A stretch of DNA of 45,025 nt, from positions 1 to 45,025 of the forward strand of contig JBKPCD010000077.1 in assembly GCA_046727175.1 (NCBI GenBank). The letters run 5' to 3'. The position numbers and the translations under genes are program-made. How positions within the stretch are numbered: position 1 is the first letter of the stretch; every line of letters starts with the position of its first letter. The notes beneath the pieces were generated by a model, which ran no database searches, was not told the DNA's origin, and saw only the letters and a program-made list of their open reading frames with translations. The stretch is from JBKPCD01 sp046727175 (lineage in GTDB: Bacteria; Acidobacteriota; Vicinamibacteria; Vicinamibacterales; 2-12-FULL-66-21). Positions 15,944-23,176 of this stretch are shown here, piece after piece.

Positions 15944-17908
15944 TCACTGGCCGAGCGCCTTTCGCCCCGCGGACAGCACTCTCAGGATCGCATCCACATC
16001 GTAAACGGCGCCACCCCACGTGCCGCCGCTCGCGTCCTGCAACGCCGCCCACAGTCGCGTGTCGTCGGGCAGCGCCGGGTCGGGCGCCAGATCGGCACGT
16101 GGCGAGCGATCCTGTAGGATGCGCGTGCCTGCCTCGACACCGACGAACGCGCCATCTTCGCCGACGAGATCCACCGATCCTTCGAGCCCGACGCGATCGA
16201 CGACGATTTGAATCAGATCGCCGTCGCGAAGTTTCCCGATCGGGCCGCCGGCGAGCGCTTCGGGTGACACATGACCGATGCACGCGCCGGTCGACACGCC
16301 GCTGAAGCGCGCGTCGGTGAGAATGGCGACGTGCTTGCCGAATTCGAGGAACTTGAGCGCGGAGGTGAGCTGATACGTCTCCTCCATGCCCGCGCCCATC
16401 GGACCGCGACAGATCAGCACGAGCACGTCAGCCGGTCGAATCGCACCGCTCTTGATGGCCGCAATCGCCGACGGCTCGGTGAGGAACACCTTCGCGGCGC
16501 CGGTGAATCGAAAAACCCCGTCGGCCGAGACGACGCTCGGGTCGATGGCTGTGCTCTTGATTACAGCGCCGTCCGGCGCCAGGTTGCCATGCGGCAGGCA
16601 CACCGTCGACGTGAGTCCGCGGTTGCGAGCCGCCTCCGGCGAAAGGATTACCTCGTCCGGATCGACGCCGTCGCGATCGCGCAGTTGCTCGCGAAGCCGT
16701 GCCCGGCGAGGGGAGGCCTCCCATTCATCGAGCTGCTCGCCGAGCGACACGCCGCCGACCGTCAGCGCGCGGGTCTCGAGTAGTCCTCCGCGTCGAAGGT
16801 GCAGCATCACTTCGGGCACACCGCCGGCGAGAAAGACCTGAATCGTCGGATGGTTGCGCGGACCGTTCGGGAGGGCGTCGACGATGCGCGGCACGCGGTG
16901 GTTGACCGCGCTCCAGTCGCGCGCAGTCGGCCGACGCAGTCCCGCGGCGTACGCGATCGCCGGCACGTGCAGCAGGAGGTTCGTCGATCCACCGAACGCG
17001 GCGTGAGTGACCATCGCGTTGTACAGAGCGCCGTCGGTCAGGATGTCGCTCGTCTTGATCCCACGCGATTCGAGCGCCATCAACGCGCGAGCCGACCGTT
17101 TCGCGAGATCGAGCCAGATCGGGTGACCCGACGGCGCGAGCGCCGAGTGCCCCAGCGACAGGCCGAGCGCTTCGCCGACGACCTGTGACGTCGCCGCAGT
17201 GCCGAGGAACTGGCAGCCGCCGCCAGGCGATGCGCACGCACGGCATCCGAGGTCGGCCGCTTCCTCGCGCGTGATCTCGCCATGGACGAATCGCACGCCG
17301 ATGCTCTGGATCCGACCCGCGTCCTCACCTTCGATCGGCAGGAGCGTCACGCCGCCGGGCACCAGCACACACGGAAGATCGCGGTTTGCCGCGAGCGCGA
17401 TCATCATCGCCGGCAGCCCTTTGTCGCACGTTGCAATACCGAGCACTCCGTGGCGGGTCGGAAGCGACCGGATCAATCGACGAAATACGGTGGCGGCGTC
17501 GTTCCGGTACGGAAGGCTGTCGAACATGGCGACCGTTCCCTGCGATCGACCATCGCATGGATCGGTGCAGGATGCCGCGAACGGGATTGCTCCCGCGCGG
17601 GTGAGCTCGCGGGCGGCTGCTTCCATCAGCAGGCCGACCTCCCAGTGTCCGGTGTGGTATCCGAGCGCGATCGGCGTGCCATCCGCCGCGCGAATCCCGC
17701 CGTGCGTCGAAAGCACCAGGAACTCGCGTCCGCCCAGCGCCGACGGATTCCACCCCATGCCGGCGTTCTGCGTCCAGCCGAAGAGGTCGCCGGACGGGCG
17801 GCTCCGCAGCATCTCTTCAGTCAGCGGCAACGACCCGACCGGGCCGGCAGCGTGAGTCGCGACGTCGAACAGCGCCGCGTCGTCGGAATCGAACTGGTTG
17901 GCGGACAC
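15944..17908 (-). CDS. Sugar-acid dehydratase, IlvD/Edd family, YjhG/YagF type
   Basis: 654 residues, matching the roughly 655 of E. coli YjhG/YagF (D-xylonate dehydratases) rather than IlvD or Edd. Cluster-ligand cysteines are seen in SCTDPCDG, IATCDKG and GCRACASPGGGCQFLGTAAT. The C-terminal part has the family pattern RGPMGAGMEE and LTDARFSG. The enzyme removes water from an aldonate to give a 2-keto-3-deoxy acid. In this cluster it could act on xylonate from xylan or on an acid derived from (demethylated) glucuronate. A KDG kinase is encoded elsewhere in the window (29058-30128). ATG start at 17908; a large inverted heptamer array separates it from the CE15 gene. Confidence 0.88.
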   Translation of the reverse strand: MSANQFDSDDAALFDVATHAAGPVGSLPLTEEMLRSRPSGDLFGWTQNAGMGWNPSALGGREFLVLSTHGGIRAADGTPIALGYHTGHWEVGLLMEAAARELTRAGAIPFAASCTDPCDGRSQGTVAMFDSLPYRNDAATVFRRLIRSLPTRHGVLGIATCDKGLPAMMIALAANRDLPCVLVPGGVTLLPIEGEDAGRIQSIGVRFVHGEITREEAADLGCRACASPGGGCQFLGTAATSQVVGEALGLSLGHSALAPSGHPIWLDLAKRSARALMALESRGIKTSDILTDGALYNAMVTHAAFGGSTNLLLHVPAIAYAAGLRRPTARDWSAVNHRVPRIVDALPNGPRNHPTIQVFLAGGVPEVMLHLRRGGLLETRALTVGGVSLGEQLDEWEASPRRARLREQLRDRDGVDPDEVILSPEAARNRGLTSTVCLPHGNLAPDGAVIKSTAIDPSVVSADGVFRFTGAAKVFLTEPSAIAAIKSGAIRPADVLVLICRGPMGAGMEETYQLTSALKFLEFGKHVAILTDARFSGVSTGACIGHVSPEALAGGPIGKLRDGDLIQIVVDRVGLEGSVDLVGEDGAFVGVEAGTRILQDRSPRADLAPDPALPDDTRLWAALQDASGGTWGGAVYDVDAILRVLSAGRKALGQ

Positions 17909-17913
17909 GGTCA

Positions 17914-18035
17914 GGCTTTCGGCTTTCGGCTTTGGGCTTTGGGCCTCTTAAGGATTTGTTCGAACACAGCACTCTATCCTCACTGCCGCTTGCGCCGCGG
18001 GAGACCCAAAGCCCAGAGCCTTTGGCCTTGAGCCG
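17914..18035. repeat. Large inverted heptamer array (GGCTTTN)
   Basis: Left arm 17914-17948: GGCTTTC, GGCTTTC, GGCTTTG, GGCTTTG, GGCCTCT. Right arm 18001-18035 reads GAGACCC, AAAGCCC, AGAGCCT, TTGGCCT, TGAGCCG, the reverse complement word in the same 7-nt phase. The 52-nt loop has no gene. It lies between CE15 and the dehydratase. Confidence 0.75.
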
Positions 18036-18052
18036 GTTGACAGTCGCCTAGC

Positions 18053-19513
18053 TTACTGCGACTTCGTCGCTCCCGGCGCCTTCAGGTAGCGTGATGCGAA
18101 CGTCAGGAAGGTCGGCCAGTTCGGTTCCGCCGTGTGACCACCGCTGTGCTGACGAAACGCGATGTCACCGTCGATGAGCGCCGTCTCGATGGGCGGGAAC
18201 TCGGTCGTGCCCATGTCTTTCTTCCCGAGAAGCCTGTAGATGGGTCCCGCGCCGGCGGCGGCGAGGAAGCTGCCTTTGGCGTCTACCCATGCGTCGTTGA
18301 TCTGCACGGTCCCATCGGGATTGATGTCAGCGCCCTTCCCGGCGCTGATGAAGACGGGTCGCGGCGCACAGAGCGCGATGAGCTCGTGAGAATCGACTGG
18401 CATGGCGTCCCAGTGGCCTGCGTACTTCAGGAAGTTGCCAGCCATCCAGTGATATTCGGTGAGGCCGGCGACGTTCTCGACCGTTTCTCCGAACTTGCGG
18501 CGGTGCAGCTTGGCGCCGCCTTCGCCCGAGGAGCTGACGTACGCGATCGCGAAGCGCTCGTCGAGCGCCATCGCGACGAGCGTCGCCTTGCCGTATCGCG
18601 AATGCCCCTGCAGGCCGACCTGCTTCGCATCCACTGACGTGTCGGTCTCGAAGTAATCAAGCGCGCGGCTTGCGCCCCAGGACCACGCGGCGAGCGCCCC
18701 CCAATCGTCGAGTTTGCGGGGCTGTCCCTTGTTCGCGAGACCAATGATGCCCTGCGTCAGTCCGCCGCCGTTGTCCGCTTGAATGCTGCTCGGGACGATC
18801 ACGGCGTAGCCCCATCCGCGTGCGAGCACTTGCTGCTGCCATGTGGGTGCCGCAGGAGCTACACCCGTCGCAGGTGGCGGAGCCGGAGTCGCTTCGGTCG
18901 CCGACGATGGCGCGCCAGTTGCAGCAAAAGGCAGAGCGCCCGCCCGACCTCGTCCCGGACCGAATCCGCCGAACTGCATGATCACCGGTACTGGTCCGCT
19001 TACGTTCGCTGGCGTGTTCAGCGTCAGCTGGATGTCGACCGTGATCTGCGGATACGAAGAGTTGTCGACGTGGCCCACCAACTGCCTGGTGACAATCGGC
19101 ACGTCACCGTTCGTGCCGTTCGTCGTACTCGTCACCTCCCATCTGACTTTCGGCGTGTTCTTCGGCGTTCGCCCGTAGATCTCGCGTTCGAAGTCCTCCA
19201 GGATCTCCGCCCGCCGCTTCCTCCACATCGCTGGTGTCGTCACCTTCTCGCCGTCCTTGAAGAACAGCGGATCCGGCAGCTTCGGATAGGGATTGGCCTT
19301 CGATTCGTCGTACGTTTCGGCGGACGCGCTCTTGGCGCCGGGCGGCAGCGACTCGAGGCGCAGCAACTCCATCAGCCGCTTGTGGTCGTGGTCTCGCGCG
19401 GTTTGATCGATGGCCGGCGGGGCACCGGGCGTCTGCTGGGTTCCGTCGACGGCCGGACCCGCCCACGCGACTATCGTCAGGCACCCGACGGACCACCACA
19501 TCGAATGTTTCAT
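18053..19513 (-). CDS. Glucuronoyl esterase, CE15
   Basis: 486 residues from the second ATG (19513), which lies about 7 nt after a GGGGAG Shine-Dalgarno; an ATG two codons upstream is only 1 nt away from it. A signal peptide follows (MKHSMWWSVGCLTIVAWAG). The nucleophile motif of CE15, G-x-S-R-x-G-K, is at about Ser305 (GHSRYGK). The acid/glucuronate-binding region SSSGEGGAKLHRR follows, then a C-terminal His in RQHSGGHTAEP. A Pro/Ala-rich insert (about 197-225) is loop-like. CE15 enzymes cut the ester between lignin alcohols and the 4-O-methylglucuronate of glucuronoxylan, so this gene points directly to methylated glucuronate as the substrate of the cluster. First intact gene of the minus-strand cluster. 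Confidence 0.92.
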   Translation of the reverse strand: MKHSMWWSVGCLTIVAWAGPAVDGTQQTPGAPPAIDQTARDHDHKRLMELLRLESLPPGAKSASAETYDESKANPYPKLPDPLFFKDGEKVTTPAMWRKRRAEILEDFEREIYGRTPKNTPKVRWEVTSTTNGTNGDVPIVTRQLVGHVDNSSYPQITVDIQLTLNTPANVSGPVPVIMQFGGFGPGRGRAGALPFAATGAPSSATEATPAPPPATGVAPAAPTWQQQVLARGWGYAVIVPSSIQADNGGGLTQGIIGLANKGQPRKLDDWGALAAWSWGASRALDYFETDTSVDAKQVGLQGHSRYGKATLVAMALDERFAIAYVSSSGEGGAKLHRRKFGETVENVAGLTEYHWMAGNFLKYAGHWDAMPVDSHELIALCAPRPVFISAGKGADINPDGTVQINDAWVDAKGSFLAAAGAGPIYRLLGKKDMGTTEFPPIETALIDGDIAFRQHSGGHTAEPNWPTFLTFASRYLKAPGATKSQ

Positions 19514-19563
19514 GGCCATGCTCCCCGGCGCTGCCCCGTTCGCGTAGCGCTGACCCGTGTGCT

Positions 19564-19619
19564 GTAGGGCGGGGCTTTCAAGCCCCGCCCGGGCGCGGTC
19601 TGAAGACCGCGCGCCACAA
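19564..19619. repeat. Paired-hairpin intergenic repeat, copy 4
   Basis: GTAGGGCGGGGCTTTCAAGC opens stem 1 (GGGCGGGGCT-TTCA-AGCCCCGCCC), followed by stem 2 GCGCGGTC-TGAA-GACCGCGC. It lies between the CE15 start and the truncated gluconolactonase stump and ends 10 nt from the stump's stop. Confidence 0.8.
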
Positions 19620-19628
19620 GTGCTGACG

Positions 19629-19718
19629 TCAATAGGGCGCTGGACGCTGGAGATCGCGGCCGACGTATCGAATGGAGCGCTTGTCGATTTCGAAATCGAG
19701 GATCGGGTTACGCGTCAT
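19629..19718 (-). pseudogene. N-terminal stump of an SMP-30/gluconolactonase-like gene
   Basis: An ATG at 19718 opens a 29-residue frame beginning MTRNPILDFEID and then RSIRYVGRDLQRP, which matches how I know SMP-30/gluconolactonase/LRE proteins to begin (...YVGR-x-L-x-RPEC...). After LQRP the similarity stops abruptly and the frame ends. The paired-hairpin repeat starts within 10 nt. The remaining 250 or so residues are missing. A lactonase would fit before an aldonate dehydratase (lactone to xylonate), so the stump may mark a lost first gene of the operon. Recognition rests on a short stretch. Confidence 0.5.
19684..19699. promoter_or_regulatory. Perfect 16-bp palindrome, possible operator
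   Basis: TCGATTTCGAAATCGA is a perfect dyad in the gap between the divergent CE15 cluster and the DUF2089 gene. It overlaps codons of the gluconolactonase stump (DFEID), so it may be coding coincidence. Confidence 0.3.
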
Positions 19719-19792
19719 CGAGTCGCAGCACTCTATCAAAGAAGGGTGGTGGGCCGGTACTCGAGTCACCATTCTTGGCAAGAAAACGCAGA

Positions 19793-19825
19793 TTGACTTG
19801 TATTCTGACTTTCATATAATGAAAG
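19793..19825 (+). promoter_or_regulatory. Sigma-70-type promoter with operator palindrome for the DUF2089 gene
   Basis: TTGACT (19793-19798), 16-nt spacer, TATAAT (19815-19820), 23 nt before the ATG at 19844. A perfect 7-3-7 palindrome CTTTCATATAATGAAAG (19809-19825) covers the -10 box. The surrounding AT-rich stretch contrasts sharply with the high-GC window. Position over the -10 suggests repression, perhaps by the DUF2089 protein itself. Confidence 0.7.
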
Positions 19826-19843
19826 ATATTCTAAATATTATTC

Positions 19844-20170
19844 ATGTCTGATCGTTCAACAGCGGCTCGATGGCTAGAGTACTTGAGCGCCGAAGATCTC
19901 GCGTTCGTCAAACGCCTCGTGCTGGCGTCCGGCTCGCTGAAGGAAGTTGCTGCCGGTTACGGGATCAGTTATCCGACCGTGCGACTGCGTCTCGATCGAC
20001 TGATCGCGAAGATCACGATTAGCGAGAGCCGGGAGATCCAGAGCGAGTTCGAGCGCGTGCTGCGCGCACAGCACGCGGAGGGAAAGATCGATGCCGACAC
20101 ACTCAAGACGCTGCTCGCCGCGTATCGGAGCGAGACGAAGCGCTCCGAGAGAGCTTCGCGCTCTGCTTAG
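19844..20170 (+). CDS. DUF2089-type helix-turn-helix protein
   Basis: 108 residues. YLSAEDLAFVKRLVLASGSL is followed by KEVAAGYGISYPTVRLRLD, a clear helix-turn-helix of the DUF2089 type; the C-terminal half is helical and charged. Family members are small, presumably DNA-binding regulators. A strong promoter with a palindrome over the -10 box lies directly upstream. The 3' end overlaps the next gene by 80 nt, so the two are probably co-expressed. Regulation of the divergent glucuronoxylan cluster is possible by position but not shown. Confidence 0.8.
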   Translation: MSDRSTAARWLEYLSAEDLAFVKRLVLASGSLKEVAAGYGISYPTVRLRLDRLIAKITISESREIQSEFERVLRAQHAEGKIDADTLKTLLAAYRSETKRSERASRSA

Positions 20171-21005
20171 CCTCGCGATTGTCAGCGTTTCCGTCGCGGC
20201 GTCGGCGACTGACTTGAGATGGGAGACCTTGCAGAAGGAAGGTCGGATCGTGGCGGGATCAGTGCTGCCTCCCGAGCCCGGGGCGACCTTTCACCGGCTC
20301 AAGATCGAGAGTCAGAGCCAGGGGCTCACCGCGACCGTGCTCACGATCGACCGCCCGCAGATCGCCGGTCCGAGGTACGCGCTAACGGGCCAGGTCCGCT
20401 ACGAAGCCGTCGAGGGCACAGGCTATCTGGAGCTCTGGAACCACTTCCCCGGCGGGGGGCAATACTTTTCGCGTACGCTTGGCGACGCAGGCCCGATGAT
20501 GAAGCTGCACGGCACATCAGGCTGGCGAGAATTCACGTTGCCGTTTGAGGCGACTGGTGCGCCACCTCCGGTCCGCTTGGTTTTCAATGTGGTTCTCCCG
20601 GGTCGCGGAGTTGTCTATCTGGGTCCGTTGAAACTCGCCGACTCCTCCAACGGAAATGAACCGGCCAGTTCGAGGGGTTGGGTGCCGGACCGGACTGCTG
20701 TTCTCGCCGGCGCCATTGGCGGCGCCGTGATCGGGAGTCTGGGTGCGCTGCTGGGCGTGTTTACCTCGTTGGGTCGTGCGCGACGTTTTGTCGTGGCTAC
20801 AACGACAGCACTCGCCCTGTTTGGTGTGCTGGCGTTCATCGCCGGAATTGTCGCACTGACTGAATCGCAGCCTTACGCCGTGTACTATCCCCTGCTCCTT
20901 GGCGGCTTCCTTTCCGCAATCGTGCCGCTCGGTCTCATGCCGGCAATCCGAAAACGGTACGAAGAAATCGAGCTTCGCGCGATGCGCGCGCAGGACCTCG
21001 GCTGA
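20091..21005 (+). CDS. Membrane-anchored hypothetical protein with beta-sandwich-like ectodomain
   Basis: 304 residues from ATG 20091. The start overlaps the DUF2089 gene by 80 nt, and a basic leader of about 25 residues precedes the hydrophobic signal ALLSLAIVSVSVAASA. Residues about 40-200 look like an extracytoplasmic beta-sandwich (GYLELWNHFPGGGQYFSRTL and later strands), reminiscent of carbohydrate-binding folds. Three hydrophobic helices follow at about 205-290, and a short charged tail ends the protein. I do not recognise the family. Co-transcription with the DUF2089 gene suggests a regulator/membrane-protein pair. The true start may lie nearer the signal peptide, but no ATG, GTG or TTG with a ribosome site is seen there. 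Confidence 0.6.
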   Translation: MPTHSRRCSPRIGARRSAPRELRALLSLAIVSVSVAASATDLRWETLQKEGRIVAGSVLPPEPGATFHRLKIESQSQGLTATVLTIDRPQIAGPRYALTGQVRYEAVEGTGYLELWNHFPGGGQYFSRTLGDAGPMMKLHGTSGWREFTLPFEATGAPPPVRLVFNVVLPGRGVVYLGPLKLADSSNGNEPASSRGWVPDRTAVLAGAIGGAVIGSLGALLGVFTSLGRARRFVVATTTALALFGVLAFIAGIVALTESQPYAVYYPLLLGGFLSAIVPLGLMPAIRKRYEEIELRAMRAQDLG

Positions 21006-21062
21006 CGACGCCTGGATAGCTGCTCTCCGACGCGCGAAATATGGCCGCGCGTGTCAGGATTT

Positions 21063-21164
21063 CTATCGAGCGGGCTGTCGCTCGGCGAGTTGCAAGAGCA
21101 TCACCACGCCGATCACCAGACCCGCGATGAGCTGCACGAGGCTCGCGAGGTTTATCAGCGGCAT
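21063..21164 (-). CDS. Possible 33-residue single-pass membrane protein
   Basis: Directly after the TAG of the 286-residue membrane protein (TAGATG) a frame of 33 codons opens. It starts MPLINLASLVQLIAG, continues as one hydrophobic helix (LVIGVVMLLQL) and ends in a basic tail (AERQPAR). The immediate adjacency would allow translational coupling. The helix and positive C-terminus look like a real small membrane protein, but the frame is short and could be chance. Confidence 0.4.
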   Translation of the reverse strand: MPLINLASLVQLIAGLVIGVVMLLQLAERQPAR

Positions 21165-22025
21165 CTACGGGGGCCGACCTCTCACAAGGGCGGTGTTCCC
21201 AAGCACGTTCACCAAGTGCCACAGGCCCCAGGCAAACAGGTAACCACTGCCCACCCATGCACAAGACAGTGGCACCCAGAATCGCCTGCCCTCTCGAACG
21301 GGATGCCTCATCAACAGGATCCCGGCTGGCGCGCTCAGCATCGTCACGGCGTTGATGCCTTCGAGTAGACGAGCCGAGACGGTGCGTCGAGCCACGAGCT
21401 CGTCGGGCATGCCGACCGTTCCCCCACACGCCCACGTCAGATGGAGGGCAGCGACGGTGGCAGCCATGACGACTGCGGCGTTCGCAAGGGGCAGGTGCAC
21501 GATCTGCGCGGCTCCAGACATCTCATTCCTGAACTCCGATTGCAGCGTCTGGCCCCAGCGAACGCGGCTGTAGAGCGCGAACGAGAGCGTCAGCCCGATC
21601 CCCAGACCCGCGAACGCTGGGTAGACGAGTGCGTACACCCACACGTGCACAGGTCCAGTGCTGGTTGGCGCAGCGTTGATGCCCGACAACAGGCTGGCGA
21701 TCAGCGCGACTGGTACGCCAGTCACGAACTGCACAAGCAAGCCTGTGGCGACCCACATTGGCGGGAGGACGAGCCACGCCGGGAGTTTCAGTCCCCAGGA
21801 GTGGGTGAATGCCAGCGCAATCGCGATGGCGACCAGGTCCATCCCTGCAGTGATGGCGTTGAGCGCAATCATGCTCGCGTCGTGCATCATCGCCCGATCC
21901 GCGACGCCGAGTGTTCCTCCAGCGAGCCAGACGATCTTCAGACTGAGATAGGGGAGTGCAACGACAACGGTCGCGTAGCCGACCACGAGACGAGCGGTAT
22001 ACACGCGGCTGTTACCCGAGCCCAT
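21165..22025 (-). CDS. Integral membrane protein with internal duplication, unknown function
   Basis: 286 residues with about eight hydrophobic helices. The two halves resemble each other. First half: LAGGTLGVAD, then Asn-rich NAITAGMDL, then a long helix LVLPPMWVATGLL. Second half: ACGGTVGMPD, then GINAVTML, then WVPLSCAWVGSGYLFAWG. This points to a duplicated four-helix unit. No catalytic motif is recognised. The gene is divergent from the MarR-GNAT gene and shares a short, AT-rich promoter region with it, so the MarR-type regulator may control it. Confidence 0.7.
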   Translation of the reverse strand: MGSGNSRVYTARLVVGYATVVVALPYLSLKIVWLAGGTLGVADRAMMHDASMIALNAITAGMDLVAIAIALAFTHSWGLKLPAWLVLPPMWVATGLLVQFVTGVPVALIASLLSGINAAPTSTGPVHVWVYALVYPAFAGLGIGLTLSFALYSRVRWGQTLQSEFRNEMSGAAQIVHLPLANAAVVMAATVAALHLTWACGGTVGMPDELVARRTVSARLLEGINAVTMLSAPAGILLMRHPVREGRRFWVPLSCAWVGSGYLFAWGLWHLVNVLGNTALVRGRPP

Positions 22026-22083
22026 GCGACCGTATTGTTGATCGTGTGTGATGCGCGGCCGAGCTCAGCGGTCATGCTCGCGA

Positions 22084-22129
22084 TTGAAATTAGTTGACTG
22101 AGTCATATAATACGGTTGTTCAAGTCAAC
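22084..22129 (+). promoter_or_regulatory. Promoter with MarR-type operator dyads
   Basis: TTGAAA (22084-22089), 16-nt spacer, TATAAT (22106-22111). A perfect 5-1-5 dyad TGACTGAGTCA (22095-22105) fills the spacer. GTTGACT (22093-22099) is also inverted as AGTCAAC at 22123-22129. Placement fits autorepression by the MarR-domain protein encoded downstream. Confidence 0.65.
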
Positions 22130-22171
22130 CATAGCTTGGCGGCCGACGAGATGCCTGCGGGGAGATGGGCC

Positions 22172-23176
22172 ATGGCGCAAACACAGGTCGGTGCGCGGGT
22201 GAGCGCGATGCGCGGGTTCAACCGCTTCTACACGAAAAAAATCGGCGTCCTCCACGAGGGCTTCCTCGACTCGCCGTTCACGCTGGCCGAAGGGCGGGTG
22301 CTGTATGAGCTGGCGCACCACAAGGACGCCACGGCGACCGCGATTGGCCGCGAGCTGGGGCTCGACAACGGCTATTTGAGCCGGATCCTTCAGAAGTTCC
22401 GGCGGCAGCGCCTCGTCGGGCACGAACCGTCACGAACCGACGGGCGGCAGCGCCTCCTGTCTCTGACCGATCGAGGCCGCCGCGCGATCGCCACGCTGAA
22501 TACCCGTTCCGATGCAGAGATTGGACGCGTCCTCGGTGCGCTGTCGACGCACCAGCAGCGCCGGATCCTCGACGCGATGCGCACCATCGAGGAACTGCTC
22601 CAGCCGGCGAAGGAGCAGTGCGTCCCGTACGTCCTCCGTCCGCCGCAGCCGGGCGACATGGGCTGGGTCGTGCAACGTCATGGCGCGCTGTACGCTCAGG
22701 AGTACGCCTGGACGACACGGTTCGAGGCGCTCGTGGCGCGGATCGTCGCGAGGTTCGTCGAGCACGAGAACCCGTCGCGCGAGCGCTGCTGGATTGCCGA
22801 GCGTGATGGCGAACCCGTCGGCTCGGTGTTCCTGGTCGAGAAGTCGAAGACGGTCGCGCAGCTCCGGCTGCTGCTCGTCGAGCCCTCGGCGCGAGGCCTG
22901 GGTATTGGCACGCGGCTCGTTCAGGAGTGCGATCGATTCGCGCGCCAAGCGGACTATCGCAAGATCCGCCTCTGGACGCAGAGCATGTTGGCGCCCGCTC
23001 GTCGCGTCTACGAGCGCGAGGGCTACCGCCTCGTCAGCGAGGAGCCGCATCACAGTTTCGGCCACGATCTGGTGGGCGAGATCTGGGAGAAGAAACTACA
23101 CGCTACGGACGGAAGTACTGCCCGCGTTTCTTCTTCAAGAACTCCGCGGACCGCGCGATCTCGTCGAGGCCATTGA
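22172..23176 (+). CDS. MarR-type regulator fused to a GNAT acetyltransferase
   Basis: 334 residues from the ATG at 22172, which follows GGGGAGA at a good distance; ATGs at 22094 and 22151 lie in or near the promoter. Residues about 1-145 are a MarR winged helix (LTEGRVLYELAH-like EGRVLYELAHH, then LDNGYLSRILQKFRR). Residues about 155-310 are a GNAT domain with the acetyl-CoA loop EPSARGLGIGTRLVQEC. This fusion is a known architecture; such proteins bind DNA and may acetylate a small molecule. The last 20 or so residues (SSSRTPRTARSRRGH) lie beyond the GNAT fold and overlap the 3' end of the convergent isomerase gene by 74 nt, suggesting loss of an earlier stop. Confidence 0.85.
   Translation: MAQTQVGARVSAMRGFNRFYTKKIGVLHEGFLDSPFTLAEGRVLYELAHHKDATATAIGRELGLDNGYLSRILQKFRRQRLVGHEPSRTDGRQRLLSLTDRGRRAIATLNTRSDAEIGRVLGALSTHQQRRILDAMRTIEELLQPAKEQCVPYVLRPPQPGDMGWVVQRHGALYAQEYAWTTRFEALVARIVARFVEHENPSRERCWIAERDGEPVGSVFLVEKSKTVAQLRLLLVEPSARGLGIGTRLVQECDRFARQADYRKIRLWTQSMLAPARRVYEREGYRLVSEEPHHSFGHDLVGEIWEKKLHATDGSTARVSSSRTPRTARSRRGH

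Noticed and set aside
19684..19699. Palindrome as a firm operator of the glucuronoxylan cluster
   Set aside because: It falls in codons of the lactonase stump and could be a by-product of the encoded DFEID; kept only as a low-confidence site.
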